58,993 nucleotides of DNA from DASUZB01 sp036377075 (GTDB lineage Bacteria > Actinomycetota > CALGFH01), in NCBI GenBank assembly GCA_036377075.1, contig DASUZB010000323.1, positions 1-58,993 of the forward strand, in the 5' to 3' direction. A model generated the notes under the pieces. The model did not search any database, had not been told where the DNA came from, and saw only the letters and a program-made list of their open reading frames with translations. The position numbers and the translations under genes were made by a program. Positions 21,869 to 30,401 of the stretch are shown here, one piece after another. Position 1 is the stretch's first letter, and each line of letters opens with the position of its first letter.

Positions 21869-24670
21869 ATGCGGCGCTGCCTTCTCGTCGTCCTCGCCCT
21901 GCTGCTCTCGCTGCCCGCGGGCGTGGGGGTGGCCGTCCCGACCGGGGCCGCCGCGGCCGCCACCGGGCTGCCGCCGGGCGCCAGCGTCACCAGGGACGCC
22001 CAGGGCATCGCCCACATCCGCGCGCGCAACCACCACGACCTGTACTTCACCCAGGGCTGGGTGCACGCCACCGACCGGCTGTTCCAGATGGACACGCGCC
22101 GCCGCCAGGCCGACGGCACCCTGGCCGAGCTGCTCGGCCCGAGCGCGCTCCCCAGCGACGTGCAGCTGCGCACCCTCGGCCTGGAGCGCGCGGCGGCCCG
22201 CTCGCTGCCGGCGCTGTCCCAGGCGGCCCGCGACGGCCTGGCCGCCTACGCCGACGGCGTCAACGCCTGGGTCGCGAGCCACCCCCTCCCGCCCGAGTAC
22301 GCCGCCCTCGAGCTGACCCGCTTCCGGCCATGGACGGCGCTCGACACCGTCGCCGTCGCCAAGCTGCTCGCCTTCAGCCTCTCCTTCGACCTGGATGACC
22401 TCGACCGCACCCTCACCCTGCTCGCCTACCGCATCACCGGCCCGAACGCCGGCTTCGACCCCGACAAGCTGTTCTTCGAGGACCTGTTCCGCTCGCAGCC
22501 GTTCACCCCTGCGACCACGGTCCCCGACGCGGACGGCACCCCGCCGCGCACCGGCCAGGCGAAGGCCACCACCGCCGCCGCCCGGGCGGGTGCGGCGGTC
22601 AGGGCCGCCAAGGCGGGGACCCGCGGCGCCGGGCGCCTCGACGCGGTCGCTTCGCTGGGGCGGGCCTACCTGGCGAAGGTGGCCAAGGTGCCGGCGCTGC
22701 GCGCCGCCCTCGCCGGCCAGGGGGAGGGCGGCTCCAACGAGTGGGGGGTGAGCGGGCGCCGGAGCGCCTCCGGCCGGCCGATGTTGGCCAACGACCCGCA
22801 CCTCCCGCTGGCCGCGCCGTCCACCTTCTACCCGGTCGAGCTGCAGGCCGGGCAGACCGACGTGATCGGCAGCGGCTTCGCCGGTGCCCCCGGGGTCACC
22901 GTCGGCCACAACCGCTTCGTCACCTGGGGCGCGACCGTCAACCCGAGCGACGTCACCGACGTCTTCGTCGAGACGGTGGTGCCCGACCCGAGCAGCCCGA
23001 GCGGCCTGGCCACCGTCCACGACGGCAAGCACGAGCCGGTGCTGTCGATCCCCGAGACGTTCCGCCAGAACAACCTCGGCGACCAGCAGGACGACGACGT
23101 CACCGTGGTCCCGCCCGGCGGCTCGATCCCGCCGGCGACGCTGATCGTGCCGCGCCGCAACCAGGGGCCGCTGGTGCAGCTCAACCTCGCCAACAACTCG
23201 GGCCTGAGCGTGCAGTACACCGGCTTCAGCGCCACCCGCGAGATCGACACGTTCCTGATCTGGGACGACGCCCGTGGGCTCGCCGACTTCCGCCGCGGGC
23301 TGCAGTACTTCGACGTCGGCGGCCAGAACTGGGCCTACGCCGACGTGCACGGCAACCTCGCCTACTTCACCAGCGCCGAGCTGCCCCTGCGGGAGGACCT
23401 CGAGGCGGGCAAGGTGTACGGCCTGCCGCCGTTCCTGGTCCGCACCGGCACCGGCGGCGACGACTGGCTGCCGCTGCGCCACCGCCAGCCAGGCCAGGCG
23501 GTCCCCTACGAGATCCTGCCGCCCGCGGAGATGCCGCACACGGTCAACCCGCGCAACGGCTTCTTCGCCAACGGCAACAACGACCCGATCGGCACCAGCC
23601 TCGACAACGACCCGCTCAACCAGTTCCGCCCGACCGGCGGCATCTATTACCTGAACCCGGGCTACGACGGCATCCGCGGTGGGCGCATCACCGCGCTGCT
23701 GCGCCAGCGCCTCGCCCACGGCGGCAAGGTGTCGTTCGAGGACATGCAGCGCATCCAGGCCGACACCACCCTGGTCGACGCGCAGTTCTTCGTGCCGTAC
23801 GTGGTGCGGGCGCTGGCCCACGCGCGCCACTCCGGCGACCCGGCGCTGGCGGCGCTCGCCCGCGACCCCGGCCTGGCCGAGGCGGTCGGGCGGCTGAAGG
23901 TCTGGGACCGCTCCACCCCGACGGGCATCCCGGAGGGCTACGACGCCAGCGACGTGAACGGCCACCGCAGGCCGCCGAGCAGCCGCGAGGTGCGCAACAG
24001 CGTCGCGGCCACCATCTACGCGGTCTGGCGCGGCCAGTTCGTCCGCGACACGATCGACGCGCGCCTCGACGCGCTCGGCTCGCTGCCGAAGCCGGACGGG
24101 CAGCTCTCCCTCACCGCCCTCAAGCACCTGCTGGAGACGTTCGACCAGCGCGGCGGGGTGGGCGCGTCCGGGGTGGACTTCTTCCCGGTCGCCGGCGTCC
24201 CGTCCGCCCCTGACCGCCGCGACGTGGTGATCCTGCGCAGCGTCCGCCACGCCCTCGACAAGCTCGCCGGCCCGGGCTTCGCGCCCGCCTTCGGCGGCTC
24301 GACCCGGCAGGGCGACTACCGCTGGGGCAGGCTGCACCGCGTCACCCTGTCCCACCCGATGGGCGGGCCGTGGGACATCCCGCCGGCGCAGGGCGCCTTC
24401 CCGCCGCCGCTGGCCGGCCTGTCCGGCATCCCGACCGACGGCGGCTTCGACACGGTGGACGTCGGCAGCCACGACGTGCGCGCGGACGACTCGGGCGGGT
24501 TCGGCTTCGGCAGCGCCGGGGCCAACCGCTTCGTCGGCCGCGCCGACCGTGGCGGCGTCTACGCGGAGTCGAGCCTGCCCGGCGGCACCAGCGGCGTGCC
24601 CGGCAGCCCCTACTACGTCAACCTGCTGCCCATGTGGCTGACCAACGACACCTTCCGGCTGCTGAACTGA
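21869..24670 (+). CDS. Secreted penicillin acylase family (Ntn hydrolase) amidase
   Basis: 933 residues. A Sec signal peptide (CLLVVLALLLSLPAGVGVAV) opens the protein, then the alpha chain begins (DAQGIAHIRARNHHDLYFTQ). The autocatalytic cleavage site is visible as GGSNEWGVSG near residue 290: the Ser after Gly-Gly becomes the N-terminal nucleophile, followed by the usual RSASGRPMLANDPHL of the beta chain. A spacer rich in Ala/Thr/Lys precedes it. Homologues act on penicillins, N-acyl-homoserine lactones or cyclic lipopeptides (PvdQ, aculeacin acylase). Substrate not predictable; quorum quenching or antibiotic cleavage are both possible. Confidence 0.9.
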   Translation: MRRCLLVVLALLLSLPAGVGVAVPTGAAAAATGLPPGASVTRDAQGIAHIRARNHHDLYFTQGWVHATDRLFQMDTRRRQADGTLAELLGPSALPSDVQLRTLGLERAAARSLPALSQAARDGLAAYADGVNAWVASHPLPPEYAALELTRFRPWTALDTVAVAKLLAFSLSFDLDDLDRTLTLLAYRITGPNAGFDPDKLFFEDLFRSQPFTPATTVPDADGTPPRTGQAKATTAAARAGAAVRAAKAGTRGAGRLDAVASLGRAYLAKVAKVPALRAALAGQGEGGSNEWGVSGRRSASGRPMLANDPHLPLAAPSTFYPVELQAGQTDVIGSGFAGAPGVTVGHNRFVTWGATVNPSDVTDVFVETVVPDPSSPSGLATVHDGKHEPVLSIPETFRQNNLGDQQDDDVTVVPPGGSIPPATLIVPRRNQGPLVQLNLANNSGLSVQYTGFSATREIDTFLIWDDARGLADFRRGLQYFDVGGQNWAYADVHGNLAYFTSAELPLREDLEAGKVYGLPPFLVRTGTGGDDWLPLRHRQPGQAVPYEILPPAEMPHTVNPRNGFFANGNNDPIGTSLDNDPLNQFRPTGGIYYLNPGYDGIRGGRITALLRQRLAHGGKVSFEDMQRIQADTTLVDAQFFVPYVVRALAHARHSGDPALAALARDPGLAEAVGRLKVWDRSTPTGIPEGYDASDVNGHRRPPSSREVRNSVAATIYAVWRGQFVRDTIDARLDALGSLPKPDGQLSLTALKHLLETFDQRGGVGASGVDFFPVAGVPSAPDRRDVVILRSVRHALDKLAGPGFAPAFGGSTRQGDYRWGRLHRVTLSHPMGGPWDIPPAQGAFPPPLAGLSGIPTDGGFDTVDVGSHDVRADDSGGFGFGSAGANRFVGRADRGGVYAESSLPGGTSGVPGSPYYVNLLPMWLTNDTFRLLN

Positions 24671-24740
24671 CGGGCCTCGGCGGACCCTGTTCACCGGGCG
24701 GCTACCGCGCCGGACCGGCGAAAACCGGGTGCGAATGGCG

Positions 24741-24769
24741 TTGACGATCGAACATATGTTCGGCACAAT
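24741..24769 (+). promoter_or_regulatory. SOS promoter: LexA box inside the -35/-10 spacer
   Basis: TTGACG (-35, 24741-24746), 17 bases, then CACAAT (-10, 24764-24769). The spacer contains the perfect palindrome CGAACATATGTTCG (24749-24762), an exact fit to the Gram-positive/actinobacterial LexA consensus CGAACRNRYGTTCG. A repressor there would occlude RNA polymerase. The next gene downstream on this strand starts at 25088. Confidence 0.75.
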
Positions 24770-25087
24770 GTTGGTCGCCTGATCCGTACGCCGGTAGCCC
24801 GACGGGCGCTTCCCCTTACCGGCAGCGGGTGTGGCCGCCACGCCACCGCGGCGTGCCGGTCCGGGCCACCGACCATTCGGCGGCGCGGAGCGACTTCCCT
24901 CGCTCCGTGCCCGCCACGAGGAGGCTGCCCGCCAAGCCGTCCGAAGTCCCAGCCGCACCCGTCCGTGACCACCGCGCCCGAGCGGCCTACCGAGCGCCCC
25001 GCGACCCGCGCGGCGTCGGCGCCACGCCGACGCCCGCCGGCCTGACGGGCCGGCCGGCCATCGTGCGCGCCGAGCTTCGAGGGAACC
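24770..25087 (+). other. 318-base leader without a recognisable gene
   Basis: Between the SOS promoter and the first gene of the membrane/cell-wall operon no open frame resembles a known family, and I see no strong hairpin terminator. It would be a long 5' untranslated leader if transcription starts near 24776. Confidence 0.4.
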
Positions 25088-26518
25088 ATGCGCGCGACCG
25101 CCGCCGAGCGGGGTGGCCGGCTTCCCGCCGCCCCGGCCCGCCCCACCGCGGGTGCCAGGCGCCCCCGCCCGATCGTCTGGGGCGTGGTGCCGCGTGAGCT
25201 CGCGGGCGCGCTCCTGCTCCTGGTGGTCGTGCTGCTGGTCAGCCCGGCCCGCCCAGGTCAGGGTCCGACCGCACCGACATGGGACTACCAGCACGAGCAG
25301 CTGGTGGTCACCGGCGGCGGCCCGCTGAACGCCTACGCCAGGGCGGCGATGCGGGCGACCGCCTGGCTCGGCCGCGCCTCGATCGAGCGCCAGCGCGACG
25401 TCGACCGGCTCAACCTGCTGCGCTTCCTGGCCGGCGAACCGCTCGCCGCGGGCGTGGCCGGCTGGCGGCAGCGCCACGAGGCGGCGCTGCGGGGCTCGAG
25501 CGCGGTCGCGGTCCTCGCCCTGGTCGGCTTCGGCGTGCTCGCCCGTCCGGCCAGGAGGACCTGGCTGGTGGCCGTGCTCCTGCTGTTCGGCCTGACGCTG
25601 CTGGTCACCAAGCCGGACACCAGCCTGCGGGTGGCCAGCGCACCGAGCACCGCAATCCCGGCCGGCGTCGCCGGCCTGGCCGGCTCCCCCTCCCCCGCCG
25701 GCCGGGCCGGCGCGCCGCCCCCACCGGACCGGCGCGTGCTCGCGGGCCGCTACTGGATCGCGTTCGTCGCCGGCCCGCTGTCGCGGCTGCAGACGGGCAG
25801 CCCGGTGCTGGAGAGCGCGCCGCCGCGGGCGAAGGCCGGCGTGCTGGACGCGGTCCGCCGCCGCGTGCCCGGCGTCCGCGCCTGGGCCGCCGGCAGGCAC
25901 GCGCTGCAGCGGACGGTGATCGCCACCCTGGCGCTGGCCTACATCCTGCCGTTCGCCGCCCTGCTCGGCGTGCTGGCGATGGTCGCGACCTGCGCGCAGG
26001 CGCTGCTGCTGCTGCTCGGCCTGGCGACGCTCGGCGCCGCGCCGCTGGCGCTCGAGCCGCGCTGGCGCCCGGCCGTGGTCCGCTGGTGGCTGCGGCCGCT
26101 CCTCGCCTCGCTGCTGCTGCTGACGGTCGCCGCGCTCGCCGCCCTGCTGGTGATGTGGCTGGCGACCCTCCTGCACGCCGGCGACGAGCTGCTCGGCACG
26201 CTGTTCGCCGGCTCGGTCTGGCCGCTGGTCAGCGCCGCGCTGCTGGCCTGGTGGCTGCGCCGGCGCCGGCGGCGCGTCCTCGCCGCCGCGGGCGGGCCGC
26301 CCGCCGCCCACACCGTCCGCGACCTGGTCGTGGCCGCCCGCTCGTCCGCCCTCCAGGCGCTCCGGGAGGTGGTCCCGGCCGCGCGGGCACGGCCGGCGGG
26401 ACGCCGAGCGGCCAGCGAGGCCGCCACCGACAGCCAGGCGGACCGCCGCGCGGCCGACGACGCGGCCCACGTCGAGCGCACCGGCCGGCGCGCGGCCGGC
26501 GGCACGGGCGGTGCGTGA
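25088..26518 (+). CDS. Polytopic membrane protein, possible conjugation/T4SS-like component
   Basis: 476 residues, GAGGGAA before ATG 25088. A signal-like helix (ALLLLVVVLLVSPARP) is followed by a soluble stretch, a helix pair around 145-180, and a second cluster of four or five helices around 275-400 (TLALAYILPFAALLGVLAMV, CAQALLLLLGLATLGAAPL, LLASLLLLTVAALAALLVMW). The C-terminal tail of about 80 residues is Ala/Arg-rich and cytoplasmic-looking. The layout resembles VirB6/TrbL-type conjugation proteins, but I cannot confirm that family. It heads a three-gene operon with spacings of +3 and -4 bases, downstream of the SOS promoter. Confidence 0.6.
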   Translation: MRATAAERGGRLPAAPARPTAGARRPRPIVWGVVPRELAGALLLLVVVLLVSPARPGQGPTAPTWDYQHEQLVVTGGGPLNAYARAAMRATAWLGRASIERQRDVDRLNLLRFLAGEPLAAGVAGWRQRHEAALRGSSAVAVLALVGFGVLARPARRTWLVAVLLLFGLTLLVTKPDTSLRVASAPSTAIPAGVAGLAGSPSPAGRAGAPPPPDRRVLAGRYWIAFVAGPLSRLQTGSPVLESAPPRAKAGVLDAVRRRVPGVRAWAAGRHALQRTVIATLALAYILPFAALLGVLAMVATCAQALLLLLGLATLGAAPLALEPRWRPAVVRWWLRPLLASLLLLTVAALAALLVMWLATLLHAGDELLGTLFAGSVWPLVSAALLAWWLRRRRRRVLAAAGGPPAAHTVRDLVVAARSSALQALREVVPAARARPAGRRAASEAATDSQADRRAADDAAHVERTGRRAAGGTGGA

Positions 26519-26521
26519 CCC

Positions 26522-26992
26522 ATGAGCCCGTCGGCGGGGTCATCGCGCGACCGCGTGGCCGGCGGCTCGGGCGCGCGGCTGGCCGTGTGGCTGCTGTCGT
26601 TGCCGCTGCGGCTGCTGGCCACCGGCCTCGGCCGTCGGCTCGCCACGGTGGCGGTGCTCACCACGCTGTTCGTGGTCGTGATGAGCGCGCTCTACGAGCA
26701 CGCCGAGCGCCCCACCGCGAACGCGCTTCCCGCCGCCACCTCCGCGCCGCGCCCGACCGGCAGGGCGGGCCAGGGGCCGGCGGTGCCCCGGCCGGACGGT
26801 CCCGGTGCGGTGGCGGTCGCCTGGTACGCCCGGCGGCTCGGCGTGCCACCGGGGCGGGTCCACGCGCTCGGGACCGAGCGTCCCGGTCCCGGGCGCCTCC
26901 GTGTCCTGGTCCTCGCCGACCTCGGGAAGCGGCAGCCGACCGCCTGGGTCGCCCTGCGCCGCACCCCCGGCGGCTGGGCGGTGGCACGGTGA
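26522..26992 (+). CDS. Single-pass membrane protein of unknown function
   Basis: 156 residues. A polar N-terminus and a basic helix precede one strong membrane segment (LATVAVLTTLFVVVMSALY, about 40-60). A Pro/Ala-rich linker leads to a small extracytoplasmic alpha/beta domain (VAVAWYARRLGVPPGRVHAL, then RVLVLADLGKRQPTAWVALR). The bitopic arrangement recalls VirB8/TcpC-like conjugation proteins, but no signature is seen. It lies three bases after the polytopic protein and overlaps the hydrolase gene by GTGA, so it is part of the same envelope complex or pathway. Confidence 0.6.
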   Translation: MSPSAGSSRDRVAGGSGARLAVWLLSLPLRLLATGLGRRLATVAVLTTLFVVVMSALYEHAERPTANALPAATSAPRPTGRAGQGPAVPRPDGPGAVAVAWYARRLGVPPGRVHALGTERPGPGRLRVLVLADLGKRQPTAWVALRRTPGGWAVAR

Positions 26993-28113
26993 GCCGGCCC
27001 CAGGACCAACGGCGCGCCGCGGCCAGCCAGGCCGGCACCGCGGTGGCGGCGTTGCTGCTGCTGGCGGTGCTGGCCGGCAACGCCTCGCCGGGGTTCCCGC
27101 TGGCCAGGCTGCCGGCGACGGTCGGCCGCACGGTCAGCAAGGCGCTGCACCCCAGCGCCAAGCCGAAGCCGCCGGCCCAGGACGCGGCCGCGCCGACGGG
27201 CGCCAGCCGCTTCGCGCTCGCCGACATCCCCCGCGCCTACCTCGCGCTGTACCGGACCGCCGCCTCGACCTGCCCCAAGCTCACCTGGCAGGTCCTGGCC
27301 GGCATCGGCAAGGTGGAGACCAACCACGGCCGCTCCCAGGCCCCGGGCGTCCACTCGGGCTTGAACAGCGCCGGCTGCTGCGCCGGCCCGATGCAGTTCA
27401 ACCTCACCAACGGCCCGCCCTCCACCTGGCAGGCCTTCGGCCGCGGCAACGTCTACGACCCCCGCGACGCGATCCCCGCCGCCGCCCGCAAGCTGTGCGC
27501 CAACGGCCTGGCCCAGCCCCCGCCGGCCAGCGACCCCTGCCCCCAGGTCCTGGGCGGCACGGCGGTGCACCAGGCGCTGCTGCGCTACAACAACGCCTGC
27601 TGGTACGTCCACGAGGTCGTCACCCTCGCCGCCCGCTACGCCACCACCGTCAGCCCACGGCCGGCGGCCTCCGACGACCCGTTCGTCCAGGCGCTGGTCC
27701 ACAACCCGAGGATCACCACGACCAGGAGCCACGGCTGCGACCCCGCCCCCGACCTCGCCAGCGGCAAGCTCGACCTGCGGGTCCAGTCGATCCTGGCCGC
27801 GATCGCCCAGCACTACGCGGTGCGGATCTCCTGCCTGAAGACCGGCCACTCCCGCGACGTCAAGGGCACCACCAGGGTCTCCAACCACGCCGTCTGGCGC
27901 GCGGTCGACATCGACCAGGTCGACGGCGAGCCCGTCAGCCCGTCCAGTCCGGTGGCCAAGGACCTGACCACCTGGCTGGACGGCCTGGAGGGCCCGCTGC
28001 GTCCGGCGGAGATCGGCTCCCCGTTCCTGATCGGCCACGAGCCGTACTTCACCGACGAGGGCCACCAGGAGCACGTCCACATCGGCTACAGCAGCCAGCA
28101 GACCCCCGGGTAG
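26989..28113 (+). CDS. Bifunctional cell-wall hydrolase: lytic transglycosylase plus LAS metallopeptidase
   Basis: 374 residues from GTG 26989 (GTGA overlap). After an N-terminal membrane anchor (VAALLLLAVLAGNASPG) comes an SLT-like transglycosylase domain (about 85-225) with VLAGIGKVETNHGRSQ, whose Glu fits the catalytic acid, and GPMQFN. The C-terminal domain shows a complete LAS zinc-peptidase signature: SNHAVWRAVDID (His-x6-Asp) and HVHIGY (His-x-His), preceded by TGHSRDVKG. One enzyme would thus cut glycan and stem peptide. Such proteins open the wall for conjugation, phage or secretion machinery. Anchored outside the membrane. Confidence 0.78.
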   Translation: MSRPQDQRRAAASQAGTAVAALLLLAVLAGNASPGFPLARLPATVGRTVSKALHPSAKPKPPAQDAAAPTGASRFALADIPRAYLALYRTAASTCPKLTWQVLAGIGKVETNHGRSQAPGVHSGLNSAGCCAGPMQFNLTNGPPSTWQAFGRGNVYDPRDAIPAAARKLCANGLAQPPPASDPCPQVLGGTAVHQALLRYNNACWYVHEVVTLAARYATTVSPRPAASDDPFVQALVHNPRITTTRSHGCDPAPDLASGKLDLRVQSILAAIAQHYAVRISCLKTGHSRDVKGTTRVSNHAVWRAVDIDQVDGEPVSPSSPVAKDLTTWLDGLEGPLRPAEIGSPFLIGHEPYFTDEGHQEHVHIGYSSQQTPG

Positions 28114-28114
28114 G

Positions 28115-28552
28115 TCAGCCGCCCGCGGCCAGGTGGCGCTGCTCGCCGACCAGGTAGGCCTCGGCGATCCAGGCCGCGACCTCGTCGTCCAGCTCGTCCT
28201 GGGAGCGGATGCGGAAGTGGTGCACGTGGTTGCGTGGCGAGATCGAGTCGATCCTGCGGAAACGAGGGTGCTCGTAGCGGCGGGCGAGCACCACGTGGCC
28301 GTCGAGCCAGGCGCGCCGCAGCATCACCACGGCGAAGCTCATCCGCACGTGGAACGCGATCCTGGTCTTCTCGGGCAGGACCTCGACCGGACCACAGCGC
28401 TCGACCAGCGCGCGGAAGCGTTCGAACAGCTCGACCACCTGCGGGCCGCGGCCGGCCAGGTGCTCCTCCAGGCGGTGGCGGCCGCAGGCATGGCGCTGGT
28501 TGCGGTTGGCGAACGTCCGACCGCACGCCGGACAGGTCCACAGTGGGCGCAT
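28115..28552 (-). CDS. DUF5655 domain protein with N-terminal zinc-finger-like motif
   Basis: 145 residues from ATG 28552; the upstream ATG at 28591 lacks a ribosome site. The start WTCPACGRTFANRNQRHACG holds three Cys and a His like a small zinc ribbon. The rest is the conserved DUF5655 body: EVLPEKTRIAFHVRMSFAVV, LDGHVVLARRYEHPRFRRID, SPRNHVHHFRI. Function unknown; such proteins occur widely as single genes in actinomycetes. Its stop abuts that of the convergent cell-wall hydrolase within two bases. Confidence 0.82.
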   Translation of the reverse strand: MRPLWTCPACGRTFANRNQRHACGRHRLEEHLAGRGPQVVELFERFRALVERCGPVEVLPEKTRIAFHVRMSFAVVMLRRAWLDGHVVLARRYEHPRFRRIDSISPRNHVHHFRIRSQDELDDEVAAWIAEAYLVGEQRHLAAGG

Positions 28553-28604
28553 GCACGCATGATGGCGCACCACCCGGCGGCCGCGCCCCACGCGGGCGAC
28601 GCCC

Positions 28605-30191
28605 CTAGGAAGGCCCGCCGAGGTCGCCGAGGACCGCCATGGCCGCGTTGCGGCCGTTGGCGCCGATCACGCTGCCGCCAGGGTGGGTGGCGGCGCCGCA
28701 CAGGTACACCCCGGGGATCGGGGTGCGCGGCGCCAGGCGCCGGTCCCAGAGCTGGTCGGGGGTGCACTCGCCCTGGAAGATGTGGCCGTCGGTGAGGCCG
28801 ACGCGGGCCTCGACGTCGGGCGGGCCCAGCACCTCGCGCTCCTCGACCAGGCCGGCCACGTCGGGCGCGAAGCGGGCGATCTCGGCGACGACGCGGTCGC
28901 CGATCTCCTCGCGGCGGGCGTCCCAGTCGCCGGCGGCGAGCGTGGCGGGGGCGTACTGGGCGAACACGCTCATGGTGTGCTTGCCCGCCGGGGCGACGGT
29001 CGGGTCGTAGGCGGTCTGGAAGTACAGCTCGCACCAGGCGGGGGCCGGCTCGCCGCGGCGGGCGGCCTCGAACGAGGCCTGGGTGGCGTCGATCCCGGTG
29101 GAGATGGTCACCATCGCCCGGTGCGGCACGGTCGAGTCGGGCGCGGCGCTGAAGCGCGGCAGCCGCGACAGGCCGCAGTTGACCTTGACCACCCCGCTGG
29201 TGGTGCGCCAGGCGGCGACGCGCTCGCGGAAGGCGGCGGGCACGCCGTCCTCGCACAGCGCCACGGTCCGCTTGGGGTCGGCGTTGGAGAGCACCACCGC
29301 GGCCCGGAGCAGCTCGCCGCCGGCGAGCCGCACGCCCTCGCCCGGCAGGATCGCGCCCACCTCGACCCCGGCGGCGAGCACCACGCCGGCCTCGGCGGCC
29401 GCGTCGGCCAGCGCGAACGAGACCCTGCCCATGCCGCCGTGGACGTAGCCCCAGACGTCCTCGTGGCCGTTGACCGTCCCGGAGGCGTGGTGCAGGTGCA
29501 CCGCGGCGGTGCCCGGGTCGCGCGGCCCCGCCCAGGTGCCGATGATCCCCTGCCCGTGCAGGGCGGTCCGCAGCCGCTCGTCGCGCACGTGGCGCTCGAC
29601 CACGTCGGCAATCGACGCCTCGAACGTCACCTCGATCGCCTCGGGGTCGCCGTCGAGCCGCTCCTCCAGCTCGGCCCGGGTGGGCGCGTCGCCGAGCCAG
29701 GCGTCGCGGGCGGGGTCGCGCAGGGCGCGCCGGATGCGCCCGAACAGCTCCTCGTAGGCGAAGTAGCCGTCGACGTCGCGGGGGTCGATGGCGGCGATGT
29801 CGGCGGCGGTGCGGGCGTCGTCGGCCCAGGTGCCGAAGCTGTGGCCGTCCTCGAACGGGCACCACAGGTTGGGGTCGGCCGGGGTCACCCGGTAGCCGTG
29901 GCGCTCGAGCTGCAGCTCCTCCACCACCAGGGGGTGCAGCAGCCCGACCACGTAGGCGCACGGGCTCACCAGCCAGGCCGGATCGGCGAAGGGCTGCTCC
30001 AGGGTGCAGGCGCCGCCGAGCCGGTCGCGGCGCTCCAGCACCAGCACCGAGCGACCGGCGCGGGCCAGGTAGGCGGCGGCGGTGAGGCCGTTGTGGCCGC
30101 CGCCGACCACCACGACGTCCCAGCGCCGTGCGGCCAGCTCGGCCACCGGCATGGGCAGTCCCACCTGGCCGAGCCGGTCCTGGACGGTCAT
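28605..30191 (-). CDS. FAD-dependent oxidoreductase, PYROXD2-like (second copy)
   Basis: 528 residues from ATG 30191 (GGAGAGGAG upstream); a longer frame to 30446 has no site. The FAD motif VVVVGGGHNGLTAAAYLARA is near residue 30 and the C-terminal motif LCGAATHPGGSVIGANGRNA is complete. It is a paralogue of the protein at 1276-2907 and shares IIGTWAGPRDPGTA with its VIGTWAGPDEPGTA, but stands alone here with no operator of the ACTGAAC type. Substrate unknown. Confidence 0.87.
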   Translation of the reverse strand: MTVQDRLGQVGLPMPVAELAARRWDVVVVGGGHNGLTAAAYLARAGRSVLVLERRDRLGGACTLEQPFADPAWLVSPCAYVVGLLHPLVVEELQLERHGYRVTPADPNLWCPFEDGHSFGTWADDARTAADIAAIDPRDVDGYFAYEELFGRIRRALRDPARDAWLGDAPTRAELEERLDGDPEAIEVTFEASIADVVERHVRDERLRTALHGQGIIGTWAGPRDPGTAAVHLHHASGTVNGHEDVWGYVHGGMGRVSFALADAAAEAGVVLAAGVEVGAILPGEGVRLAGGELLRAAVVLSNADPKRTVALCEDGVPAAFRERVAAWRTTSGVVKVNCGLSRLPRFSAAPDSTVPHRAMVTISTGIDATQASFEAARRGEPAPAWCELYFQTAYDPTVAPAGKHTMSVFAQYAPATLAAGDWDARREEIGDRVVAEIARFAPDVAGLVEEREVLGPPDVEARVGLTDGHIFQGECTPDQLWDRRLAPRTPIPGVYLCGAATHPGGSVIGANGRNAAMAVLGDLGGPS

Positions 30192-30401
30192 GTCGCGCTC
30201 CTCTCCGCCGCCTGGCCTTGCGGTCATGGCCGCTTCGGCAGGGTACCGGCCGCCGCCGGCGGGGTCACAGCGACGGTTCGGCGCGGGCACACCCGCCCCG
30301 CTGGCCAGATCAGCGCGGCGCGCGGCGCGGCCAGGTGCCACCATGTGGCGCGCCCGGCACCGGCCGGAGTGCTGGGCCCGGACGCCGAGAAGGGAGGCCG
30401 C

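Noticed and set aside
20858..26470. A 1870-codon open frame on the minus strand
   Set aside because: It runs antisense through the PadR, penicillin acylase and membrane-protein genes, has low-complexity Arg/Gly/Ala content and no domain. It is an artefact of very high GC.
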